A stretch of 64,000 nucleotides of DNA. Origin: Stemphylium vesicarium (taxonomy: Eukaryota > Ascomycota > Dothideomycetes > Pleosporales > Pleosporaceae). The notes under the pieces were generated by a model. That model was not told the DNA's origin. It was given only the letters and a program-made list of their open reading frames with translations, and did not search any database. The stretch is taken from assembly GCA_004380135.1 (NCBI GenBank), contig QXCR01000109.1, forward strand, positions 42,383-106,382. The letters run 5' to 3'. The number at the start of each line of letters is the position of its first letter. Within the stretch, counting starts at the first letter, position 1. Positions 40,811 through 51,012 of this stretch are shown here, one piece after another. Both the position numbers and the translations under genes were made by a program.

Positions 40811-43800
40811 CTTGGGGGGCTTTGAGCGTTGAGAGAATATTTAATAAGGGTTTACAAGTTCTTGCGAGGGTTGAGGAGGGTTGAGGAGGGCCGTTGAGGC
40901 AAGTGAAGTGTTGTCTGAGAGAGGAATGTCCAGAAGACAATACTAGAATTTGCTCGCCCTTTATGTCTTGTCGCAAGCTGTGCTCTTGAGGTAAAGTCGT
41001 GGCAAATCACGTCGAGAGTTCAAGCTGTCTCGGTACCCCTCGTTGCGCTGCCGTCTTGGAATACGGCCGCTGCCTGAAATGTCATATTGCATGCAGGGTC
41101 TTAGCGCGTGTGTTGCACTTGCTGTCGACCGCGCATGATGCAGGCTTGCACTATTCACGGAGCCACAGATGCATCATTTTCCAGAAACAGCAGGATCCGT
41201 TGTGCATGTCTACCGTGGGTCACGGCGTGATGCCGGATTCGGTGTATTACTAAGAACACTAGAAATAAGCCGTGAACAACATGACGCTGCAACAGCAGCC
41301 CCAATTTGAACCCACCACACGCTTGGATCTTAGCCTACTTCTTAAGGCTAGCTTGATCTTATGTTACAGCTTGGTTTTAAGTTGTTTTTTAAGCAATTTA
41401 GCTGCCTTATGCACGTTGATCTCAAGTTGCTTTTGTTGTTTGATAGCGACGAGATACACTTCAAGGGGCAAAGGTTCGGCCCGCCCGCTACTGGTCGCGT
41501 TGCCAGATCGCCAGTCGAGACACTTCGCACATGAGAGCTTACGTATTGCATTAGTTTCTTCAACATGTAGGAGCGTATGGTGACTGTCATCCTGTTAGCG
41601 GCCCTCCGTCAGTGTCAATGTAGGAGACGATGCACGTCAAAGCAAAGCGAGACGAAAGTGCGCAAACTTGGACAAGCGACCTCAATATTTGTTTCTTCCG
41701 AAGGCTTCGACCTGCACCACAAATGATTAGATTTAGAAGGTAAGCCAAGACTTGGCGTGGCTCACTTATCCTTCTTCCTCCCCAATTAGACGTCGCTGTC
41801 ATCGTGCTCCCAGGCTCCATCTGATTTCTGTCGCCGCTGATCAGCATTTGGTGGTATTTTGAGTCCTGTTCTTCAACAGTTAGGCAGAAAACGTATACAG
41901 TTAGCTTTGCATCGTCTATCTGTATGAAAGACCCTTGAAAACCATTGCTCCCTTGGAGGTAGTTGTAGCTCAGGTCCATCTTGGAAAAACTGCAATGCGG
42001 CAAGCTGTTGAACTGGCCAGAGGACCACCCAGCCGACCTGACGCACCGTTCTTTTTTTTTCCTGGCGCATACTGTATCCTCTAAATGATGACGATCGTGT
42101 GGCAGTCGTGCCGCCAATCACCCTCAAGTGTTTGATGGATACAAACTCATTTCTAGCCCATTCAGAAGTTCGGAGGCATTCCAGTGCCCGTATCATTAAT
42201 CTATCGTGCATTTTCAGCACCAACAGGTTGAGCGTGCGTCACAAGTTTCGACACCGGCATGTCGTCCTTTCAGCTGGACCCTTAACGCCTCAATGTAAGC
42301 GAACATTATGCATGCTTCCTGCCCCCACTTTAAACCAAGCTTACGGCCCGATTATCAAGAGCGACACGAGTGTACTGTTGTAGGCTGAGACGAGCCTTCT
42401 GAGCTCGCGAAAGCTGTAGAGTCCTAACTGAGTGCGTGACTGAGCATACCTGCCAGACAGCTTTGTCAAGCTTCTGTGGCTAGCGGAAAGATCGTGGGCT
42501 GTCGCAAATGAAACAAAGTTGCAGCGGGCGGGCCGCACCGCACCGGCGACGCACCCCACCACACCATCCCCATTTGCAAAAGAAACCACAAGCAGGTTCT
42601 CCACGTCATGCCTCTCCTCCCGTTCAGCTGACCGGTTGTTTCCTTTTTCCTGTCTTTTTTCTTGCGGACGGGGCGCAACGACAAAAAGCACAACTTACAG
42701 CGGCGGCCGAGCTGACGGCAATCCAAACGTGCGCTACGGGAAGAAGAAACGAGTGCTCTGCACACACGAATGTTGTACCTAGAGAGAACAGGCAACCGTA
42801 GGCTGCCGCGCAGCACGAATATCGCACTTATGGTCGAGCTGAAATCGGACCTGCGGAACTCATTGAACCCTCTACCAACCAACAAGCAAGACACCTGGTA
42901 TGGGCGACCTGTGCAAAAGCAAGACAGTGATGACGATGGGTTCATCGAGGAACTATCGCAACATAACGCGCTTGCTGTTCTTTTTAATTTGCTAGGAACC
43001 ATTTCCAACTTCGAATAACGTACGGCCTGCTTCACATACTCGAACCCAATGCCTGGATCTGGTTAAGAGACTATCTGTGCTCTGGAGACGTGGATGTCGT
43101 ATATATACCAGTGACGTACAATTGTACCGCATCGTCCGCCCCACTCCCGAGCATCCAACACAGCAATCTAAACGAGTGGATCCATGCACGTGACTGCCTT
43201 GTCAATTCTTTATGCTTGACGATATTCAGCAGGCTGAGAAACGCCCAGTACTTAATATTCGGGACGCATGACAAGTCATTCAAGCACGACTGCATTGTCA
43301 AGTATAACGCAGCAGGCAGTAGGCCCTTACAATTTCCTGTGTTCAACTCTTCATTTAATCCAAGGATCACTATTCCGATTCTCGCCGCCATAGTACCATC
43401 ACACCGATCTTCCAATCATGTCAATATACGCAACCCCGCTGTGCATCCAACGCGTGACCCTCACTTCCAAAAGTAAACCAGAGACCATTGCCTTTATCAG
43501 GAAAGATCCCAAGCTCTATATTCTATAGGCACAATTGCTTTGAGGGTGTCTTACGAAAAGATTCAAAAGCGGCCTTACATTACATCGTGCATTAGATCAA
43601 CTAGAACGATCTCACAGAAACACCCTACACGTCCCTAATTGTGTTGCGCCTTCACCGCCTCTCCTTGTCGCCAACGCAGCCTTTTGCTAGTCTTGCAGGC
43701 CTACAGAGATCAACATCTTACTCTCCGTTTTCCATTAACCCTGAAATCTGAACAATCGGGCTTGAAATCAAAAAAAAAAAGCATTGGCAAAAGATATATA

Positions 43801-44279
43801 CCCGTTGTACTCTTTGCGGGTCATGGGACTAGTGGTGGTCTAAATAATGCAATGCAATGCCAAGAAAGAATAGCTAAACATGACTTTCTGGAATCCGTGA
43901 CAAGTTGGGCTTTTACGGGGCCGGGCTGGTTCTGTGTGATGATCTCCCCGGGATCAATGGATCACACGGCGCAACAACAACCCGCCCGTAGTGTAATACG
44001 AAACCCAAATCGCTGCAGCACCGCTGGAATGACCGGCGAGGATAACCGCCCCTACATCCTCCCGTCGCCACTCCTTCGTTCCCGGCGAACTGCTCCGTTT
44101 CGATAGCCTCTGCTGGCTGCGGGGGTGAAAATAAGACCAATCATCACATGATCAGATAGCGTTCTAACAAGTTGATTTGAATTGCAATTTTATGATTGAA
44201 TATATACAGCCGAAAGTCAAAACTCATGTACCAAACACCGCGCGACTCGCTATCCTAACCAAGCACGCCAGCTCCGCAC
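40811..44279. other. 3.5-kb interval without a recognisable gene
   Basis: Several frames of 80-190 codons exist (for example 41587-42117 minus, 42770-43018 plus, 43090-43476 plus, 43639-44106 plus). None has a recognisable domain, and they overlap on both strands or start at non-ATG codons. The interval has A+T-rich patches near 41330-41450. No tRNA, transposase or terminal repeat was seen. A lineage-specific or decayed gene cannot be excluded. Confidence 0.4.
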
Positions 44280-45491
44280 TCAAGTCTGACGAGCATACGG
44301 CTTGTGCCGGTAGGTAGGCTCAAGAGGCGGATCAGCATTCTTCACCAGCATCTGAACGTACTCGTCGAACCAAGCGCCCGCGGCAGGCGCTCCCTCGAGA
44401 CCGCAGCGTCCATCGCTTTCGCCACCAGGCTTGATCCAAACGATGGAGTCGACGTTGGTGTTGTTGTGCGGGGCACCAGGACGCATTCCAAAGCCGGCAG
44501 GCTCGACATTGCACCACTCGCCCCACTCCTCACGCGCACCAGGGAGCCCGACGCGGCCCTGGTCAATGATGAAGTTGGATGGCAGACCCGCGGCCGCCAT
44601 GTACTCGCCGAGAGAAGTGGCGTAGTGGCTTTCGTCCCAGGATGGCGAGTACTCGGTGTAGTTCTCACGCACCTTGGCGTTGAAAGGGTTGTAGTTGGAC
44701 ACGTTGGTCGCGTAACCCCGGATCTTGGCTAAGGGGTTGAGCTTCTTTGCCATGGCGACTACTCTCGCGAAGACTTCGGCCGTGAGCGGCAGGTTGTCGG
44801 CCCATCCGAGCCAGCCTCCGTGGGCGGCATCCATGTACAAATGTACGTTGGGGAATTGGAGCTTGGAGATGGCGTAAGCGATGCCTTCCTCGTAAACCGG
44901 AGTGGCTTGGGCACAGAAAGGGATGCCTTGGTTGGTGACGGCGTTGCCAAGAGAATCTGGCTCAAGCACAATGGCGAAATCGAGATCCTTGGCCCGAGAT
45001 ACTAGCTTCGCGTATTCGTCGACAAATTCCGTCTTGTAGATTTCCAGGCCGTTATTCTCGGAGCTGAGCTCACCGGCAGACTCTCCAGCAGAGCAGTCAC
45101 GGTCAGGCAGGTTGTAAAGGACAAGGCCAACAATCATCTTCTTCCTGCCCTTCCTCTGCTTTCGAGCTTCTTTGATAGCAGTAGTGATTCCGCTGAGACC
45201 GTCGCGCGTAGTGATCCATGTGAAGGTGGAGATCTTCTGAGCAACAGTACGGGTGCGAGCTGCATTGAGAGTATCGTTCTTCGCCTCGAAGGAAGCAATG
45301 GTCTGCTGCAGTTTCTGGCCGTAGCTTTCGACAACATAGCGATCTTTGCCAGTCCATGGGTTGACTGCGACATTGCTTGGGGGCGCCGGAGGCTTAGGTA
45401 CTGGGTGCATGGGTGGTGGCTGCGGAGGAGCTGCACCTACAGCGCCAGCGAAAGCTGCCGTTGCCAATACGAATTGTGTGAGTTGGACCAT
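44280..45491 (-). CDS. GH6 cellobiohydrolase/endoglucanase, secreted, no CBM1
   Basis: This is an intronless gene of 403 aa. The signal peptide (MVQLTQFVLATAAFAGAVGA) is followed at once by a Pro-rich stretch (PPQPPPMHPVPKPPAPPS) and the GH6 catalytic domain starting NPWTGKDRYVV. Family motifs are VLYNLPDRDCSA (contains the proposed catalytic acid), FAIVLEPDSLGN, VHLYMDAAHGGWLGW, IRGYATNVSNYNPF, NFIIDQGRVGLPG, GEWCNVEPAGFGMRP and WIKPGGESDGRC. No cysteine-rich CBM1 is present at either end. Cel6 enzymes release cellobiose from non-reducing ends of cellulose. A TATAAAAG on the minus strand (45566-45573) lies about 75 bases upstream of the ATG, fitting a strongly inducible gene. Confidence 0.94.
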   Translation of the reverse strand: MVQLTQFVLATAAFAGAVGAAPPQPPPMHPVPKPPAPPSNVAVNPWTGKDRYVVESYGQKLQQTIASFEAKNDTLNAARTRTVAQKISTFTWITTRDGLSGITTAIKEARKQRKGRKKMIVGLVLYNLPDRDCSAGESAGELSSENNGLEIYKTEFVDEYAKLVSRAKDLDFAIVLEPDSLGNAVTNQGIPFCAQATPVYEEGIAYAISKLQFPNVHLYMDAAHGGWLGWADNLPLTAEVFARVVAMAKKLNPLAKIRGYATNVSNYNPFNAKVRENYTEYSPSWDESHYATSLGEYMAAAGLPSNFIIDQGRVGLPGAREEWGEWCNVEPAGFGMRPGAPHNNTNVDSIVWIKPGGESDGRCGLEGAPAAGAWFDEYVQMLVKNADPPLEPTYRHKPYARQT

Positions 45492-45565
45492 GATGGATGA
45501 GAAACTTGCGAATGAGTGAAGGATCTCGAAGTTGATGTCGAATACAATGAGTAGGTACCCAGGAC

Positions 45566-45573
45566 CTTTTATA
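45566..45573 (-). promoter_or_regulatory. TATA box of the GH6 gene
   Basis: TATAAAAG on the minus strand lies about 75 bases upstream of the GH6 start codon. The remainder of 45492-46555 shows no gene that I can support. Confidence 0.55.
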
Positions 45574-46558
45574 GACGTTGCGACAATATGTAGTTGGCAA
45601 CATGCATGCCATCATATGCCATGCCTCCAGGACGCTTGGGTCAGGTATGCCCTTACATTCGGCTTGCAGTCTCGTGACTTGATCAACGGAACCGTCGGCC
45701 CGCGGGCTGAAGGTCATTGCGTCTGAATAGGCCCAAGACTTGGTGAGGAGCATTAGTTTCTCACGAGCGATGCGCCATGGCGTCCATGCCACAGAGCTAC
45801 ATCACGAACCTCCCTTGAATTTCCTTTGGCGAATGCATCGAACGGTCGTTCGTCTCGGAGTAGAATGATTTTCTGGTATTGGTATATTAGCCAAGACGAC
45901 ATCTACCGGGGTAAGATGCGGGAAGGCAATATATCTGCTGTGTTTACCCGGCTTGCTACCCCAGTTCCCCAGGAAGCGCGAACCCTACGATAGGGTTCTT
46001 CATATGTTCGATTATGAAAGCTCCCTGGAGATTGGTTAAAATACTTGAGCTAGTACAACATATATTGTTCGGAGAGTGCAGTGGGGCTCTTGGATCATTT
46101 CGCACTATAAGCGACCATTTGCATGCAATGTAGAGAAGATTCGATGCATTTTCTAGCGCAACGGTGAGCGGCTGTACCCTGAGGCTGAGTTGGAAGTAGA
46201 CGCCAAGAAAATACGAGATGCAGGTACGCTAGATCTGGTAAAGATTGAAGCAGGAAGAGAATACTACGTCCGCGGGCATGTAAGCGCCCCTCATGAGGAA
46301 GCTCCAATTTCGTGGCGCGTCGGGATGTCTGCAGCGTATTGCCGCAGCCGAATGTCTGATGCGCGAAAGGATCCGTCATAGTCATTTGGAGATTTTGCTG
46401 AGCGCGCGATGAAGTAGAAAGCGAAATGTCACAATAATGGGAGATGACGCGAGGATAGTGCTGACTGGATAGTGGGGAGTTTCGGAAGAGGGGAAGGAGG
46501 GATGGCGCGGAGGGCAACGGGGTAACCCTTGCCCTTACGCGAGTCCAGTCAGGGATGA

Positions 46559-47050
46559 CCCAACGCGTCACAACCGCAATACCAAACCAGGTGTCTTCAT
46601 CGCATAGACCTAGTCAATCCAAAAGAAGCAGTTGCACAAGCCACAGCGCTGTTAACGTCTTTCGCGACAAAAGTGTCGGCGTTGGAGAACTTGTGCGACA
46701 TCGGCGATTCGATATATAAAAGCCAGGAGACTATTAGCAAGGAGTGTAGGAAGGCGTTTGCGTATGATGGGACGTTGCAGGATGCGTTGGTTGATGTTGT
46801 TGATGTTGCTGATGGGTTGAGTGGGGAGGAGTGTGAGAGGATGTGTGGGGTGAGGGTTAGTGTTCACGAGGAGGATGGGGGTGGGGAGGAGACGATGGTG
46901 GAGAGGGTTGAAAGGCTGAAGAGGCTTGCGGATAGCTATGCTATTTTGGAGGGGTTGGGCGAGGCTGTTGAGAGGCTTGTTGGGTTGGAGGACTACGACG
47001 AAGAAGGTGATGAAGAAGACGGGGAGGAAGAGGAAGAAGGGGGACAATAA
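46559..47050 (+). CDS. Hypothetical acidic protein, 5' end undefined
   Basis: The frame is open from just after a TGA (46555) to the TAA at 47048-47050, but contains no ATG in its first 280 bases. The encoded sequence looks like real protein: IDLVNPKEAVAQATALLTSF, LENLCDIGDSIYKSQETISK, TLQDALVDVVDVADGLSGEE, and a strongly acidic DEEGDEEDGEEEEEGG tail. I do not recognise the family. It is mostly helical by composition. A possible first exon starts at ATG 46502 and would splice from GTAACC (46522) to an AG near 46592, but the donor is weak. Alternatively it is a fragment of a decayed gene. Coding status is uncertain. Confidence 0.4.
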   Translation, partial: PNASQPQYQTRCLHRIDLVNPKEAVAQATALLTSFATKVSALENLCDIGDSIYKSQETISKECRKAFAYDGTLQDALVDVVDVADGLSGEECERMCGVRVSVHEEDGGGEETMVERVERLKRLADSYAILEGLGEAVERLVGLEDYDEEGDEEDGEEEEEGGQ

Positions 47051-47256
47051 GCGGAATACAACAAGAGAATTGGCAAAGCTCCTCACCTTGCCCGAAACGT
47101 TTGCACGAGTCGAATACAGTACCATCTTACCTCGACGAAAGACTAACAAACTAGTCTTGATAAAATAAAATAAAGTATAGATTGAAGATTCTTATCTATC
47201 CGCAAAACACCCCCCCTCAGTTCAGTCATCCTCTTCTTTCCACAAATCTTACATTC

Positions 47257-47342
47257 CACCACTACCACCACCACCACCACCACCACCACCACACACACAC
47301 CCTCGCCCTTATATACGCAACACACTCTCTCTCTCTCTCTCT
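47257..47342. repeat. Compound microsatellite (CCA)n-(CA)n and (CT)n
   Basis: (CCA)n runs at 47257-47292, continues as (CA)n to about 47301, and a (CT)n run lies at 47324-47342. The tract sits between the acidic ORF and the alpha/beta-hydrolase pseudogene. Confidence 0.9.
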
Positions 47343-47365
47343 TCAACCCCCCACAAACACAACCC

Positions 47366-48070
47366 TCACCCCCTCAAGAAACCCTCCACCAACTCCGCAT
47401 ACTCGTCCGGAAACCGCCAAAGACGACCATGCGCCGAATCGAAGGAAAAGCGCCAATCGCGCATCCGCCCGCCTCTAGCTGCAGCACAACGCTATTCCGC
47501 GAGCCCATCACCAAATCCCTTTGTCCCATTCGACACCAGCATCCAGCGCGGTGATATCACGCAACCTCTTTGGATCCTGCGCAAACCCATCAATAGCATC
47601 ATCCCAACGGCCTATGGCACGCCCTGGCCGACCAAAAAAAAGGTCTCTATGCTCCTCCCCAGCAACCTTCGCGCTCGTGTATGCGATGCCACCACAGCCC
47701 CGCCCTCGGCGCGGCTGGACGTCGAGTTCGCGAACAAGATGCCCAGGCATGTTAGTCCTCGGTCGGCTGTCTCGTAGCCTCACCCACCAGGCCCACTCGC
47801 ATCTTCCGGGTTAACAGCCACAACCCCAGGACCAAACCCCGGTCTCACGGCCGTGAGGGCGAGCTTGTGGACTTGGTTCCGTGTTTTGCATGGGCAGGGT
47901 ACTGGGCTACCGTTGCGCCCGTGGACAAGGCTGGGACGTCGTCGGGCTTTGGGCACGCGGATAGCGGACAGGAAGGCTGCTATCGTATCGAGTATTTCCT
48001 GGACCATCGATGGCACGCTTCTGCTCGAATGCCCGATGCCGTTGTTGTTGTTGTCGACGAGGATGTAGTA
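47366..48070 (-). pseudogene. Alpha/beta-hydrolase pseudogene (frameshifted, internally deleted)
   Basis: On the minus strand, pieces of an alpha/beta-hydrolase fold occur in the right order but in different frames. The beta-4 segment degenerates to VDNNNNGIGHSS (a repeated AAC run where DxRGxGxS is expected). It is followed by PSMVQEILDTIAAFLSAIRV, then a nucleophile-elbow-like LSTGATVAQY reached only after a frame change, then back to VHKLALTAVRPGFGPGVVAVN. After stops and further frame changes the C-terminus RFSFDSAHGRLWRFPDEYAE and LVEGFLRG (catalytic-histidine region) is followed by a genuine stop at 47366. The region that should hold the acid residue appears missing, and no N-terminus was found. 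This is reconstruction from pattern only; the product would be non-functional. Confidence 0.5.
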
Positions 48071-48944
48071 TCCTTCTTTTTTTTGTTCCTCCCTCTCCGT
48101 CTCACATTCGCACTCGGGGCTCTTGAGTTAGTTCCTTGGCTACATAGCACAGTCATTGTTGTCATGTTCTATCCCCATGTGAAACTTGTCTGATAACTAA
48201 TCAGCCCCCGCGCCCTCGACTACGCCAAACTAGCTCCTCTCTCGTGGGTCTCGGAGTAATATTGCAACTTATTTTGTAGTATGAAGGCGGCTGTGATTAG
48301 TCGGGTTTCTAGTGAGAAAGGAGAAAATCACAATGGAAAGGTGGCTCGGTGTGGACTAGATCTCGCATGGAAGAGGCTGGGTCGTTGGGGGCAGGGGTGT
48401 GATCGTGTCGTATTGCGCGAGCAAGATTGGCGGTAGATAAGTAGTAGTAACAGGTGTCCAAGAGTTCATGTAAACGAGACTCTAATACACCACCGCATCT
48501 CTCCGGCTGTCTGCAAATTTCGGTCAGCGTGAGACATCTCATCCATACGCATACTCGATATCCTCATGTAGTCAGCGACAATGACGTCTCACTGTTGGAA
48601 ACCGAAAAATGACGATGAATAGAGTGGAGTAGACTAATAGTGTTTTCAATTACACAAACAACCCCCCGTCTGGTCTAGATGTAAAATGCGAATTTATATA
48701 AAAGGGTCATTTCTATCGTGTACAAAGAAAAGATGCTTCAAGGCGTCAGTCTAATGCTGGGTTTTCCAAGCATGACGGAGGGAGGAAAAAAGGGTATCTG
48801 TGCCGCCTTCTCTTCCCATGCTTTTCATAACGCCGTAGTATGGTGTGGAAGAAATCGACTTTTTGAAAACCTCCTCCAGAAGACAAAAGTGTATAAACGC
48901 CGTAGCCGTGATGAATGAAAGACGTGGAAGAGAGTTGAGAGGGG

Positions 48945-48993
<49 letters not shown>

Positions 48994-49049
48994 TCTACAA
49001 CTGTGTGGAGTTGGATGTCGGTGGTGGCCGGGTGGCCGGGTGGCCGGGA
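48945..49049. repeat. (GAT)n microsatellite and GGGTGGCC minisatellite
   Basis: About 16 GAT units occupy 48945-48992. About 3.5 copies of the 8-bp unit GGGTGGCC lie at about 49019-49049. Both are in the 3' flank of the PRELI-domain gene. The rest of 48071-49143 holds no recognisable gene. Confidence 0.9.
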
Positions 49050-49143
49050 TGAGTCAAACGTCTCAACTCACAGCACTTGCGAGTCGACGCGTCGACAGAG
49101 ATGGAAAGGAAGGGAGTTGAGAACCCCGTTTTCACGTGGATTC

Positions 49144-49838
49144 TCAGATCTTGGCCTTTCTCAGGATCTGGCTGTCCTGCTGGGCCTGTTGCAGCTTCAG
49201 AATCTCGCGTTGCTCCTGGAAGACCTGTCGCGCCCTCTCGAGCACCATCTCGAAACCCTCCTTGCCCTTGGCGGCGTTCTGCTGGAAGCGCTCGACGGTG
49301 AACTGCTCGATGCTGTTCTTGATCTTTTGCCAGCCACCACAGAGGGCCGTGATCTCGGCTCTTTGGGTAAAGGCGGTCTTGTCGGGTGATGCGGCGACGG
49401 GCTGGTAAATGCAGGTTTCGCGTACGTTGAGGAGGTCGGACCATGTCATGTTCATGGAGCAGAGGGTGAGCTTCTTCGCGACGGGATCGACGTAGGATGT
49501 CTCATAGACCATGGACGTATCCTGGCCACCGAGGATGGTTTGTATCCATTTCGGTGTCGACTGGCGGCATGTGATAAGACGTTCGGTTCGGAGCTGTCAT
49601 TTATTAGCTTCATGCTCGCGATAATGTGCCCCACTTTGCCATGGAAAAGTCGCGATGCTTCTGGCACGTGAAAGGAGTCACTTACGATTCCTGTAGCTGG
49701 GTCGACTGCGCGACTTAACGTGTCGACGGCGATGACATGAGGTGTCTTCTCGTTCCATGGGCCGTACTTTCGCCAGTTGCTCGTCGAAACCTCCTCCCAG
49801 GTGTAGTCGAAGTCTACCGTCTGCTGGAAGTACTTCAT
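49144..49838 (-). CDS. UPS2: PRELI/MSF1-domain mitochondrial lipid transfer protein (Ups2/slowmo type)
   Basis: The protein is 200 aa in two exons (49838-49686 and 49593-49144) with a 92-nt intron (GTAAGT...CAG). The PRELI domain fills residues 1-170: FQQTVDFDYTWEEVSTSNW, PHVIAVDTLSRAVD, LRTERLITCRQSTPKWIQTI, YVDPVAKKLTLCSMNMTW and VERFQQNAAKGKEGFEMVLE. Opening with MKYFQQTVDFDYTWEEVS and having TERLIT-x-KWI places it nearer to yeast Ups2/metazoan slowmo (PRELID3) than to Ups1. Ups2-Mdm35 moves phosphatidylserine across the mitochondrial intermembrane space for phosphatidylethanolamine synthesis (family knowledge). A C-terminal coiled-coil-like helix (QVFQEQREILKLQQAQQDSQ) extends beyond the domain. 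The gene symbol is by resemblance. Confidence 0.9.
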
Positions 49839-51012
49839 CGTGGTCGTGTGCCGGTGATTGGATTTGGTGTTGTTTCTTCTATGCGCGTTGTTTCACTGCG
49901 CAAATTGTTCGGATTCGTGAGGTTTGTGAGGGGAATTTGACGAGCCTCGAGACTTTGATGTGGGTTTATGGTGGGTTGGAGGATGTGAAGGGATGTAAAA
50001 GGTCTGGGAGGCTCGGTAAAGCACAAAAGGAGGCCGTGCGCGATAAACGATCGCCGGGGGGGACGGGAAGTGCTCAACGTTTTTCACCGCTCGAGCCCTG
50101 TTAACCTCCACAAAGCAGCTGTTCCCTGATGTGCGGTGTGAAAAGCTGGAGAAATTGTGCGTTGGCAGCAGAAGTAAGATGGCCGGAGAGGGTTGATTTG
50201 TTTAGAGGGAAAGCAAGTGAAACTGGTGTACCAGAGCCTTCTGTCCGACTCTGTCTTCGGAAGATCTACAAAATCTTCGCCACGGAACGCCGCTTACCCA
50301 TCTTTCGGCCTATCACATGAAAGACGCTGACACTGGCCGGCGCGAGTCGTGTGCCTCTGTGCGCGGCGTCTGGCCAGCTCGACCCGAGTCTCCCCGTATG
50401 ACGTCCTCGATCCAATGAGCAGCCTCTTGATGGCGGGAGCCGTCTTGTGGTTGACGCAGGGCGTGGGGTTCCTGACGCTTACACTGGGCTGCAAACTTAG
50501 TCTTGGAAGATTCAGGGTCTTCTTCGCGCTGTCGTGCGACGTCGCTGCTAGCCTGCTTGCCTGCCTGCCTTGACTTGAGGCTGTTAGTCTGCGCTGCGAC
50601 TTGTCAGGGCTGAATACCGCCGACCGAGACTCCGTAGCTTCATCTGCACACATGCCAAGTGAGACAAAAGTAGTCATGGTCATTAGGTCATGTTTTGATT
50701 CTCTGCATCGGCCATGATAAGCATAGGTAGAGAACTGTATATAGAGAGTGTGGAGACCCGAAGGCTGCTGAGAGACACGAAGCATGCAAATCACCCCGCA
50801 GTGCAGTGGATGAACGTGCGCAGGGCTGCTGCGGCCCTTGCATTGCTGGCCTAATCATGTCTTTCTATGATTCCGTCTAACCAATCGTGAATCGTTGGTA
50901 TCATAACTTTTGATATGAAGCGCCAAAACGCCAACAATGCATGTGCAAAGTAAAAAGCAACTTTTGTTGCTTTGCCCGGAATTTCCGTTTCTATCCAACT
51001 CATTCACCGCCC
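49839..51012. other. Intergenic region
   Basis: This region lies between the PRELI-domain gene start and the MYG1 3' end. Several overlapping frames on both strands lack recognisable domains. No RNA gene was seen. Confidence 0.45.

Noticed and set aside
41587..42117. 176-codon minus-strand frame
   Set aside because: No recognisable domain, overlaps other frames, and no convincing splice or promoter context; not supported as a gene.
42770..43476. Plus-strand frames around 42770-43018 and 43090-43476
   Set aside because: They are in different frames without a plausible joining intron, one begins with a non-ATG codon, and neither resembles a known family.
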